Shown piece by piece: positions 6,164-12,965 of a stretch of DNA of 15,914 nt. Source of the DNA: an uncultured Bacilli bacterium (GTDB taxonomy: Bacteria > Bacillota_I > Bacilli_A > RF39 > UBA660); the NCBI GenBank assembly GCA_947630205.1, contig CANRGW010000012.1, forward strand, positions 1-15,914, in the 5' to 3' direction. Both the position numbers and the translations under genes were made by a program. Within the stretch, counting starts at the first letter, position 1; each line of letters opens with the position of its first letter. The notes beneath the pieces were generated by a model that searched no databases, was not told where the DNA came from, and saw only the letters and a list, made by a program, of their open reading frames with translations.

Positions 6164-6830
6164 CTTTATCCTCCAATAAATCTGGTCTTAAGGCTTTTGT
6201 TTTTTTTATTTGTTCTTTTAAACGATATTCTTCAATTTTTTGATGATTACCATTAACAAGAACTTCTGGCACTTCCATTCCTTTATAAACTCGTGGTTTA
6301 GTATAGGTTGGATAATCTAATAAATTATTCGTAAAAGACTCACTTTCTAAACTTTCTTTATCAATAGCCCCATCTAATAATCTTATAATAGCATCACTTA
6401 TAACCATACTAGGAAGTTCTCCACCTGTTAAAACAAAATCACCAATACTTATAAATTTATCACAGATAGTTTTTATTCTTTCATCAAAACCCTCATAATG
6501 ACCACAGATAAATATTAAATGTTTTTTATTCTTTAATTCATAAGCCATTTTTTCTTTAAAAACTTCTCCATCAGGAGTTAACATAATAACTAAACTATCT
6601 TTAGTTTTTAATTTCTCGATGCAATCAAAAATAGGTTGACAAGTAAGAACCATACCCGCCCCTCCTCCATAAGGTGTATCATCAACTTTACCATGAGGAT
6701 CATTAGTATAATCTCTAAAATTATGAATATTAACAGTAACTAAGCCTTTATCAATTGCTCTTTTAATAATCGATTCGTTTAAAAATCCAGTGAACATACT
6801 AGGAAAAAGGGTTAATATATCAATTTTCAT
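6156..6830 (-). CDS. trmD: tRNA (guanine-37-N1)-methyltransferase TrmD
   Basis: Methylates G37 next to the anticodon using S-adenosylmethionine, which prevents +1 frameshifting. The 224-residue protein has the SPOUT trefoil-knot features: YGGGAGMVL (54-62), GHYEGFDER (110-118), the knot motif SIGDFVLTGGELP (128-140) and DYPTYTKPR (172-180), with the C-terminal domain behind. It is slightly shorter than the usual 230-250 residues but ends naturally. Its ATG overlaps the rimM stop as ATGA, with GAGGAGG upstream. The rimM-trmD pairing is widely conserved. Confidence 0.97.
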   Translation of the reverse strand: MKIDILTLFPSMFTGFLNESIIKRAIDKGLVTVNIHNFRDYTNDPHGKVDDTPYGGGAGMVLTCQPIFDCIEKLKTKDSLVIMLTPDGEVFKEKMAYELKNKKHLIFICGHYEGFDERIKTICDKFISIGDFVLTGGELPSMVISDAIIRLLDGAIDKESLESESFTNNLLDYPTYTKPRVYKGMEVPEVLVNGNHQKIEEYRLKEQIKKTKALRPDLLEDKDD

Positions 6831-7297
6831 AATAATCCACTTACCTCCTCTATTATAACTTCTTGTTTTTTAAAATCTATTTTTTTAATTAACTCCATAG
6901 GAACATAATGACCATTTACTACTAATAATTTCTTATTATGATTTAAATAAATAATATCTTTTATTTTCCCAACTATTTTAGTATTAGAAAGAACATTTAA
7001 ACCTACTAAGTCTTCATCTAAATACTCTTCTTCTTGAAAATTAAGACTATCTTTATAAACATAAACATTACTACCTTTTAAAGGAAGAATTTCATTAATA
7101 TCATTAATTCCCTTTAAAGTTATCATATCATAATCTTGATGTTTACGGTAAGAATTAATAGTAAATTCTTCTAAATTAATTATAACAATATTCCCTACTT
7201 TAAAAACTTTTTCTTTATATTTAAAATTTGAACGTATTTTTATTTCACCTTTCACACCATGTGTCTTGACATATTTTCCTATTAAAACTTTTTCCAT
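6827..7297 (-). CDS. rimM: Ribosome maturation factor RimM
   Basis: Assists 30S head assembly around S19. The 156-residue protein has the N-terminal RimM barrel (IGKYVKTHGVKGEIKI, residues 6-21) and a C-terminal PRC-barrel (EDLVGLNV, GKIKDII, then YVPMELIKKIDF and the closing GLL). The start ATG directly follows the TAA of the upstream methyltransferase gene. Its SD (AAGTAGGTG) lies in that gene's last codons. The stop is TGA within an ATGA overlap with trmD, which is evidence that UGA is a stop in this organism. Confidence 0.95.
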   Translation of the reverse strand: MEKVLIGKYVKTHGVKGEIKIRSNFKYKEKVFKVGNIVIINLEEFTINSYRKHQDYDMITLKGINDINEILPLKGSNVYVYKDSLNFQEEEYLDEDLVGLNVLSNTKIVGKIKDIIYLNHNKKLLVVNGHYVPMELIKKIDFKKQEVIIEEVSGLL

Positions 7298-8026
7298 TTA
7301 ACACCTACTTAATTCATATAAAAGAATACTAGTTGCAACAGCAACATTTAAACTTTCACAGTCATTATTCATTTTAATATATATGTTTTTATCACATAAA
7401 GCAAGTATTTCTTTTTTTACACCTTGTCCTTCATTTCCCATAATAAGTGCATATTTAGAAGGTTTTATTTCTTTTATATCTATACCTTTTTGAACATTAG
7501 TTCCTAATATTAAATAATCTTTTTCTTTTAATTCTTTAATTACTTCTTTTAAATCCCGTCTTAAAATATTTACTTTAAATAACATTCCTTGAGTACTTCT
7601 AATTACTTTTTCATTATATAAATCAACAGAATTTAAACCTAAAACAATATCTGTTACATTAAAAGCCAAACTACTTCTTATAATAGTACCTAAATTACCA
7701 GGATCTTGAATATCATCAAGTAATAAAACTTTTGAACCTTTTATTTTAGAACTTTCTAGCATTTTAACAATTCCAATCATATTAGGAATACTTTCTAAAC
7801 TAGATAACTTTTTCATAATTTCTTTGGTTACATAAGTATATGGTATTTGATAAGTAACTTCATAATTTTCTAAAACTAATAAATCAACTAAAATATTATT
7901 CTTTAAAGCTTCCTTTACTAAATGTTCGCCTTCTATTAAATATAATTTTTCTTGATAACGATATTTTTTATTTTTTAATTTTAAATAATTTTTAATTTTA
8001 GAATTAGTTAAACTTGTAATCAACAT
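7298..8026 (-). CDS. SpoU/TrmH-family RNA 2'-O-methyltransferase
   Basis: This 242-residue S-adenosylmethionine-dependent RNA ribose methyltransferase of the SPOUT class has an N-terminal substrate-binding domain (about 1-95) and a knotted catalytic domain. The three motifs are clear: LLLDDIQDPGNLGTIIRS (motif 1, with N111 and R117), ALIMGNEGQGV (motif 2, 193-203) and SLNVAVATSILLYE (motif 3). The layout matches YsgA/RlmB-like enzymes, which mostly act on 23S rRNA, but the target nucleotide cannot be told. I chose ATG 8026, since the in-frame GTG codons at 8038/8035 form its SD (AGGTGGTGATT). It is the first gene of the rimM-trmD run. Confidence 0.92.
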   Translation of the reverse strand: MLITSLTNSKIKNYLKLKNKKYRYQEKLYLIEGEHLVKEALKNNILVDLLVLENYEVTYQIPYTYVTKEIMKKLSSLESIPNMIGIVKMLESSKIKGSKVLLLDDIQDPGNLGTIIRSSLAFNVTDIVLGLNSVDLYNEKVIRSTQGMLFKVNILRRDLKEVIKELKEKDYLILGTNVQKGIDIKEIKPSKYALIMGNEGQGVKKEILALCDKNIYIKMNNDCESLNVAVATSILLYELSRC

Positions 8027-8099
8027 ACTAATCACCACCTATATAATAACACAGATAAATTTTTATGTACAAGAAGTTTTAAAAAAAATAAAAAAGTTG

Positions 8100-8128
8100 T
8101 TGCAACCTATCTTTAAAAAGGTTATAAT
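8100..8128 (+). promoter_or_regulatory. Sigma-A promoter of the paralogous gene pair
   Basis: TTGCAA (8100-8105), exactly 17 bp, then a perfect TATAAT (8123-8128). Start of transcription is predicted near 8135, giving a short leader with the SD AGAAGGAG about 8 bases before the ATG. Confidence 0.85.
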
Positions 8129-8160
8129 AGATATCAAAATTTAAGAAGGAGTATTATTTT

Positions 8161-8940
8161 ATGAAAACAATAATGGATTATGAAAGAGATATCACCAAGG
8201 AAAAATACATTTTAGGTATTATGAGAGCCGATTTAATCAATGAACGAAAATATTTAGCAAATAGTTATTTAGTTCAAAGAGGAGAAGAAAAGAAATCTTC
8301 TTCAGAGCAATTAAAAGAAATTGATAGTAAAAGAAAAATGGTTAAAAACTATTTAGATTATTTAAGAAGAGCCCAAAGTAACTTAGAAAAGGCTTTAATC
8401 TTTGATCGTGAAGATATTTTAAATGTTATTCTTTATCTTGTAAGTGTTATGGAAGAACAAGAATATGCAATGGCAACTAAGGATATAACCTTCTTTGATG
8501 ATAATAGAAAAACAGTTCAAGGACCACTTACTTATAAATTTAATTATTTAACACCTGTTTCTTCAAAAGAAGATGCTAAAGCCGAATTAAAAGAAAAATA
8601 TCCTTATGAACTATCTGGACAAAGTTTTGATACTGAAATGTTATTTAAAGGTTTAAAATATACAGGAATTGCTTTATATAAAGATGATGATAGTAAAGAT
8701 ATAATTTTTAGTAATCATTCTGAAAATATTATTAGTTCAGAACCTCAAACTTCTTTTGGTTATATTAATGATGAAAGATTTTCTTATATAAAAGACTTTA
8801 TTGATATGGTTATTAATTATAGAGCTTATAAAGAATGTGAATTTGCTTATCCATTAGATATGAAATTATCTTATGAAGAATTATATAATCTTGCTAATCA
8901 ATTTATAGAAGATAGAAAAAGTAAAAAAAGTGAAAGATAA
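8161..8940 (+). CDS. Unknown protein, first of two tandem paralogues
   Basis: I do not recognise the family of this 259-residue soluble, charged protein. The N-terminal third (about 1-80) is helical and coiled-coil-like with many K/E/R. A conserved core FDREDILNVILYLVSVMEEQ (81-100) follows, then a 90-residue middle part missing from its neighbour. The C-terminal block (about 207-250) has FIDMVINY and LSYEELYNLANQFI. Both blocks recur in the protein encoded 6 bases downstream, so the pair arose by duplication. There is no signal peptide or membrane helix. It is driven by a strong housekeeping-type promoter and has a good SD. Confidence 0.85.
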   Translation: MKTIMDYERDITKEKYILGIMRADLINERKYLANSYLVQRGEEKKSSSEQLKEIDSKRKMVKNYLDYLRRAQSNLEKALIFDREDILNVILYLVSVMEEQEYAMATKDITFFDDNRKTVQGPLTYKFNYLTPVSSKEDAKAELKEKYPYELSGQSFDTEMLFKGLKYTGIALYKDDDSKDIIFSNHSENIISSEPQTSFGYINDERFSYIKDFIDMVINYRAYKECEFAYPLDMKLSYEELYNLANQFIEDRKSKKSER

Positions 8941-8946
8941 AAAAAT

Positions 8947-9564
8947 ATGGAATTAACTACTTTAGAAAATACTAAAATAGAACTTCAAGAAAAAAGAAAG
9001 CAAGTTATACAAATTATTAAATATTTAGGATTAAAATATAATGAAGTAATAGATAGTCTAGATAAAGAAAATAATGATGACTTAGAAACTACTCTTTTTA
9101 TGAAAAAAGCCGAATATCTTGCTAGTTTATATGAAAATAGTCAAAAAGGAAAACAATTAAGAGAGTCTTTAATTAAACTTCAAAGATTAAAAGCGAAGAT
9201 AAAACAATCTAAACTTTTTCAAAGAGAAGATATATGTAATATTATTTGTTATCTTATAAGTGTTATGGAAAATCAAATGTGTGATATTTTACATGATGAA
9301 GTTGGAGATTTTAACTATACTTCTTTTGAGAAATACTTTCCTTGTCTCGTTGTAAACATCAATGAAAAATCAGTTTTAGTAAATGAAAAACATTTTCCAT
9401 ATGTAGTAACTTTTTTAGATAAAGTTATTAACTATTTAGTTTCTAAAATATTTTATCAAAATCTTGAATATAGTAACGATGCAATTGAAGTTTTAACTTA
9501 TGAAGAATTATATAATCTTGTAAATATTTTTATTAATGAGTATCAAACGAAAACGAAAAAATAA
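8947..9564 (+). CDS. Unknown protein, second of two tandem paralogues
   Basis: This 205-residue soluble protein is related to the upstream gene product. It has FQREDICNIICYLISVMENQ (91-110), matching FDREDILNVILYLVSVMEEQ. Near the C-terminus it has FLDKVINY and LTYEELYNLVNIFI, matching FIDMVINY and LSYEELYNLANQFI. The N-terminal 90 residues are again helical and lysine/glutamate-rich. It lacks most of the middle part of its partner. No clear SD precedes its ATG, which starts 6 bases after the previous stop, so translation probably depends on coupling. Function unknown. The arrangement suggests the two proteins may pair with each other. Confidence 0.8.
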   Translation: MELTTLENTKIELQEKRKQVIQIIKYLGLKYNEVIDSLDKENNDDLETTLFMKKAEYLASLYENSQKGKQLRESLIKLQRLKAKIKQSKLFQREDICNIICYLISVMENQMCDILHDEVGDFNYTSFEKYFPCLVVNINEKSVLVNEKHFPYVVTFLDKVINYLVSKIFYQNLEYSNDAIEVLTYEELYNLVNIFINEYQTKTKK

Positions 9565-9573
9565 TTATTTAAG

Positions 9574-9597
9574 AAAACATCTAACTGATGTTTTTTT
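9574..9597 (+). terminator. Terminator after the paralogue pair
   Basis: A perfect 8-bp stem AAAACATC/GATGTTTT (9574-9581 and 9587-9594) has a 5-nt loop. A run of seven T (9591-9597) follows. It separates the pair from the ftsW-type gene. Confidence 0.85.
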
Positions 9598-9630
9598 CAT
9601 TTTAATAGCATAAACTTAAGTGGTGATTAC

Positions 9631-10722
9631 ATGAAAAAATACGATAAATTTATTTTTATAAGTGTTTTATTACTTATGATTTTATCACTTTTCATGATTT
9701 ATTCGGCTAGTTTTGTTTGGGCTGAATATAAGTTTAATAATAAATTTCATTATGTAATAACACAAGGAATGTTTGCTTTAATTGGACTTATAGTACTTTT
9801 AATTGTTTCTAAAATTGATAAAAGTTTTTATTATAAAAAGGCTAATATTATCTTATTTGGTTGTTTAATTCTTTTAGTTTTAGTTTTAATTCCTGGACTA
9901 GGAGTTATTAGAAATGGTAGTAGAAGTTGGTTTGGAATTGGTCCTTTTGGTATTCAACCTAGTGAATTTTCTAAAATTGGTTTAATTATTTTTACTAGTA
10001 AATATCTTGCTAATAGTAATAAATTTTTAAAAGATTATAAAAAAGGGGTTTTTCCTATTTTAATTATTTTATTTTTCGTTTTTGGACTTATTATGTTAGA
10101 ACCTGATTTTGGAACGGGAATGATTATTGTTTTAACAATTATTGCTATGTTATTCGTGGCTGGAGTTAATATGAAATTCTTTATAGGACTTGGTGGAATT
10201 GGTATAATTGGAATTGTTGTTTTAATTTTAATTGCTCCTTATCGTATGGATAGAATTACTTCTTTTATTAATCCTTGGTCGGATCCTTTAGGTACTGGCT
10301 TTCAAATTATTCAAAGTCTTTATGCTATAGGACCGGGAGGACTTTTTGGAGTTGGTTATTTAAATAGTAGACAAAAAAATTTTTATTTACCGGAACCTCA
10401 AACGGATTTTATTTTTTCAATTATTACAGAAGAATTTGGTATTGTTGGGGCTTTATTAGTTTTATCATTATTTTCTATCATTTTAATTTATGGTTTGAAA
10501 ATTGCTTTAAAACAAGAAGATTTATTTAGTAAATATCTTGCTTTTGGTTTAATATTCCAATTAATTGTTCAAGTCATCATGAATTTATCTGTTGTAATTG
10601 GTTTAATACCTGTAACAGGAGTTACACTTCCCTTTTTATCTTATGGTGGTTCTAGTCTTTTAACTAGTTTAGTAGGAATTGGTATTATTTTAAATATTAG
10701 TAAAAATAATTCTAAAGTTTAA
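9631..10722 (+). CDS. ftsW: SEDS-family peptidoglycan glycosyltransferase (FtsW/RodA)
   Basis: Polymerises lipid II into glycan strands together with a class B penicillin-binding protein, at the septum (FtsW) or sidewall (RodA). The 363-residue protein has about ten membrane helices. It shows SEDS hallmarks: IYSAS near the start, GSRSWFGIGPFGIQPSEFSKI (96-116), GPGGLFGVGYLNSRQKNFYLPE (234-255) followed by PQTDFIF with the likely catalytic Asp259, and IPVTGVTLPFLSYGGSS (326-342). The TDFIFSIITEEFG block and overall shape favour FtsW, but RodA cannot be excluded. The SD is AAGTGGTGATT, 2 bases before the ATG. It stands alone, away from murE-mraY, which lie further on and on the other strand. 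A weak A/T-only hairpin (10726-10744) follows the stop. Confidence 0.9.
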   Translation: MKKYDKFIFISVLLLMILSLFMIYSASFVWAEYKFNNKFHYVITQGMFALIGLIVLLIVSKIDKSFYYKKANIILFGCLILLVLVLIPGLGVIRNGSRSWFGIGPFGIQPSEFSKIGLIIFTSKYLANSNKFLKDYKKGVFPILIILFFVFGLIMLEPDFGTGMIIVLTIIAMLFVAGVNMKFFIGLGGIGIIGIVVLILIAPYRMDRITSFINPWSDPLGTGFQIIQSLYAIGPGGLFGVGYLNSRQKNFYLPEPQTDFIFSIITEEFGIVGALLVLSLFSIILIYGLKIALKQEDLFSKYLAFGLIFQLIVQVIMNLSVVIGLIPVTGVTLPFLSYGGSSLLTSLVGIGIILNISKNNSKV

Positions 10723-10756
10723 AATTATAAAAACATTTTTTATAGTTATTTCCTTA

Positions 10757-10785
10757 TTGATTTTCTAAGAAAAAAATAGTATATT
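10757..10785 (+). promoter_or_regulatory. Sigma-A promoter of the tandem-pseudoknot RNA
   Basis: TTGATT (10757-10762), exactly 17 bp, TATATT (10780-10785). Transcription should begin near 10791-10793. It lies 35 bases after the ftsW stop with no ORF downstream on this strand. Confidence 0.75.
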
Positions 10786-10808
10786 ATTATTGCTTAAGAA
10801 ATTAAGTA

Positions 10809-10912
10809 AAAAAAGCTAGTGATTCCAACTATTAATAGGAACTGAAAAAAGTGGTGATTCCCACCTTAAGAGGAACTGAAAAAAGCGGTGATTCCCACCT
10901 TAAGAGGAACTT
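10809..10912 (+). repeat. Three tandem 34-36 bp repeats
   Basis: Units lie at 10809-10844, 10845-10878 and 10879-10912. Each has an A6 tract, then G-x-(A/G)GTGATTCC, a short variable part, and AGGAACT. Units 2 and 3 differ at only two positions (GT/GC after the A-tract and the last base), while unit 1 is more divergent. The differences in unit 1 fall mostly in paired or loop positions of the proposed fold. Confidence 0.9.
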
Positions 10913-10919
10913 AAAAAAG

Positions 10920-10945
10920 AAACTAGAGAGCACACTCTAGTTTTA
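10920..10945 (+). terminator. Terminator of the tandem-pseudoknot RNA
   Basis: AAACTAGAG (10920-10928) pairs with CTCTAGTTT (10935-10943) around a 6-nt loop, followed by a T-rich tail. With A residues on the other side, it may also act on leftward transcripts from the SDR gene. Confidence 0.85.
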
Positions 10946-10978
10946 TTTATATTTAAGAAAAAATGTACAGAATACAAT

Positions 10979-11008
10979 ACAAAATAATAATATCATGCCA
11001 TTATTATT
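10979..11008 (-). terminator. Possible weak terminator after the SDR gene
   Basis: A 9-bp inverted repeat made only of A and T (10983-10991 and 11000-11008, 8-nt loop) is followed on the minus strand by four T. It is weak in composition but correctly placed 7 bases past the stop. Confidence 0.45.
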
Positions 11009-11015
11009 TTTTTAT

Positions 11016-11798
11016 TTACTTAAATAAAAGCATATAAAGTTTAGTCATTAAGGCTTGCGTAAAAGGGGCTCTATATAAGAGACGATTAGAATTATCTAAA
11101 ACTGCTGTAACTATTTTATCGGTAATACTATCTAAATTATCATGTCCTATTAAGGCAAACAGTTTCTTTTGTTTTAAAGTAATATTTTCTAAATCAGGAA
11201 AATATTTACTTTTTATATCTAATTTATTTTCTAACATAACATCATTAAAACCAGTGTTATAAATACCCGGTTCAATTAATTTAACCTTAACATTATCAGT
11301 AATTAGACGTAATTCTCGTCTTAAAACTGTTGCAATCGTAATTAAACTTGCTTTAGTTGCCGAATAACTACCAAGAAAACTAATTGGAATAATTCCAGCA
11401 ATCGAAGACATAAAAACAATTTTTCCCTTTTTCTTTTTCAAAAATAAATCAGCAGCATATATTTGACTTAATCTTAAAGTACTAAAAACATTAACTTCAA
11501 AATTTTCTTTTAAACTAGCAAGAGGAATTTCTAACATTGAACCACCTATACCAATGGCTGCATTATTAATTAAACAATCAATATCCATTTTCTTAATTTT
11601 TTTCCTATCTATTTCATTTGTAATATCTAAACGAAAGCACTTTAAATTATCTAAATTTAATTTTTTTATTTTAGCAATAACTATAGGAATTTCATAATCA
11701 TAATGTACGCTTAAATAAACATCATGACCTTTCTTAGCAAGTTTTACTCCTGTTTCAAAACCAATATTAGATGCAGCCCCTGTAATCAAGATTTTCAT
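11016..11798 (-). CDS. Short-chain dehydrogenase/reductase (SDR)
   Basis: This 260-residue classical SDR oxidoreductase is NAD(P)-dependent, and its substrate cannot be told. Visible motifs are the cofactor-binding TGAASNIG (6-13), LDIT (58-61), INNAAIG (77-83), the catalytic Ser in FMSSIAG (about 132), YSATK (Tyr145, Lys149) and the EPG turn (176-178). The start ATG at 11798 has the SD AATAGGTGAT. The long in-frame upstream extension into the mraY end crosses a terminator and a promoter and is not SDR-like. It has its own promoter, so it is not simply part of the murE-mraY unit. Confidence 0.9.
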   Translation of the reverse strand: MKILITGAASNIGFETGVKLAKKGHDVYLSVHYDYEIPIVIAKIKKLNLDNLKCFRLDITNEIDRKKIKKMDIDCLINNAAIGIGGSMLEIPLASLKENFEVNVFSTLRLSQIYAADLFLKKKKGKIVFMSSIAGIIPISFLGSYSATKASLITIATVLRRELRLITDNVKVKLIEPGIYNTGFNDVMLENKLDIKSKYFPDLENITLKQKKLFALIGHDNLDSITDKIVTAVLDNSNRLLYRAPFTQALMTKLYMLLFK

Positions 11799-11814
11799 TT
11801 TATCACCTATTATT

Positions 11815-11844
11815 AGTATAAATAAATTATTTTCTTTCATACAA
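11815..11844 (-). promoter_or_regulatory. Promoter of the SDR gene
   Basis: The minus strand reads TTGTAT (11844-11839), 18 bp, TATACT (11820-11815). The -35 lies partly in the U-run of the mraY terminator, so one stretch of DNA ends one unit and starts the next. Confidence 0.55.
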
Positions 11845-11865
11845 AAAAAAGAACCATTTGGTTCT
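11843..11865 (-). terminator. Terminator overlapping the mraY stop codon
   Basis: A perfect 6-bp stem AGAACC/GGTTCT (11865-11860 with 11855-11850) has a 4-nt loop. Eight T on the minus strand (11850-11843) follow. Two bases of the mraY stop codon are in the stem. Confidence 0.85.
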
Positions 11866-12868
11866 AAATCCATATTCCAAAAATAATTCCAGCCATAGCA
11901 AGTATTAAACCAACGAGCCAAAACATTCTAACAATATCAAACTCTGGCATTCCTAATTTTTCAAAATGATGATGAATAGGTGTCATCAAGAATAATCGTT
12001 TGTTAAAACATTTTACCCAAATTACTTGAAGAATAACTGACAAGGTTTCAATTACAAAGACCAAAGCAACTATTAAAAGAGTTACTTCTCTATGAGTTAA
12101 AATAGCAATAATACCCATCGTTGCTCCTAAAGCCAAAGAACCGGTATCTCCCATAAAAACTTTAGCCGGATATGTATTATAAAATAAAAATCCTACAACA
12201 GCACCTGTTAAAATCAACGTAAATATTCCCATATCCGTATAGCCAACCATTAAAGAAATCAAACTAAAAGCAATAAAGGCAATAGCCGATAAACCACCTG
12301 CTAAACCATCTAAACCATCCGTTAAATTAACAGCATTACTACTTCCTACTAAAATAAATAAAATGAAAATACCATATAACCATTTCATTTCAATATTGAT
12401 ACCAAGAGTTGCTGAAACTAAACTTGTTTGTCCACCACTTTTAATGTATAAATAAAAGACGACAAGAGCAATCAACAGTTGCATCATCAGTTTCTGAATA
12501 GTTGTAAGTCCCTCATTTTGACCTTTTTTAAGACTTAAAAAATCATCAAGGAAACCAATAAAAGCATAACCTATAAAAACTACTAACGTAATTATTAAAT
12601 CATCTTTTAAATCCATTTTACCTATTAAAAGTAAACCGAATGTTATTAATAAAGTTGGCAAAATAAAAATTAAACCTCCCATAGTTGGAGTTCCTTCTTT
12701 TACCTTATGTCTTTCTGATACATAAGTACTAATCTTTTGCCCAACATGTAATTTTCTTAATAATGGAATTAATACAAATCCAAGGATAACTGCTGAAATA
12801 AATCCTATCATTATAGCAAGGATAGATTTTGTTATTAAATACATTGAATGTTTTACTACAGTTTCCAT
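11864..12868 (-). CDS. mraY: Phospho-MurNAc-pentapeptide transferase MraY
   Basis: Makes lipid I by moving phospho-MurNAc-pentapeptide from UDP to undecaprenyl phosphate at the inner membrane face. The 334-residue protein has about ten helices and all key motifs: HKVKEGTPTMGG (54-65), the aspartate pair in FLDDFL (108-109), NAVNLTDGLDGLAGG (178-192), FMGDTGSLALG (238-248) and the catalytic-loop histidines PIHHHFEKLG (297-306). Its ATG follows AGGAGTGG. It lies 97 bp after murE with a possible promoter of its own, and no terminator separates the two. The order murE-mraY is the usual one of the division/cell-wall cluster. Confidence 0.97.
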   Translation of the reverse strand: METVVKHSMYLITKSILAIMIGFISAVILGFVLIPLLRKLHVGQKISTYVSERHKVKEGTPTMGGLIFILPTLLITFGLLLIGKMDLKDDLIITLVVFIGYAFIGFLDDFLSLKKGQNEGLTTIQKLMMQLLIALVVFYLYIKSGGQTSLVSATLGINIEMKWLYGIFILFILVGSSNAVNLTDGLDGLAGGLSAIAFIAFSLISLMVGYTDMGIFTLILTGAVVGFLFYNTYPAKVFMGDTGSLALGATMGIIAILTHREVTLLIVALVFVIETLSVILQVIWVKCFNKRLFLMTPIHHHFEKLGMPEFDIVRMFWLVGLILAMAGIIFGIWI

Positions 12869-12890
12869 CTAATCCACTCCTATCTATATA

Positions 12891-12919
12891 AGTATACTAC
12901 AAATCTAAAGAGTTATTAA
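12891..12919 (-). promoter_or_regulatory. Possible mraY promoter
   Basis: The minus strand reads TTAATA (12919-12914), 17 bp, TATACT (12896-12891), placed 23 bases before the mraY ATG. A short inverted repeat ACTAA-AA-TTAGT (12921-12932) abuts the -35 and could be an operator, but it is small enough to occur by chance. Confidence 0.4.
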
Positions 12920-12965
12920 TACTAAAATTAGTAATTTACACTTTTTGACAGGAGAAAAATTATTT

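Larger units (their letters stand above)
10792..10945 (+). ncRNA. Small RNA of three tandem pseudoknot-like modules
   Basis: A separate unit of about 150 nt is bounded by a good promoter and a rho-independent terminator. It has no ORF and no same-strand gene after it. It holds three modules joined by A6 linkers. In modules 2 and 3, GGUG pairs with CACC around a loop AUUCC, and the loop's UUCC can pair with a GGAA six bases after the stem. This is the order of a compact H-type pseudoknot. In module 1 the stem is (U)AGU/ACU(A), so one G-C pair is replaced by A-U, a compensatory change, while UUCC and GGAA are kept. I know no named RNA class with this layout. It could be a free regulatory RNA, a protein-binding sponge or a ligand-binding RNA. 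Structures were assigned by eye. Confidence 0.65.

Noticed and set aside
10809..10912. Short CRISPR-like array
   Set aside because: Repeat units are contiguous with only A6 between them. There are no unique spacers and no cas genes, and the units fold as RNA modules with promoter and terminator.
10809..10912. Three tandem terminators for the leftward SDR transcript
   Set aside because: On the minus strand each unit is a GGTG/CACC stem followed by six T, but the stems are only 4 bp, and the plus-strand promoter and terminator fit the repeats better. Not fully excluded.
11799..11921. N-terminal extension of the SDR protein
   Set aside because: It overlaps the mraY end and its terminator and lacks an SD. 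The Rossmann motif begins properly from ATG 11798.
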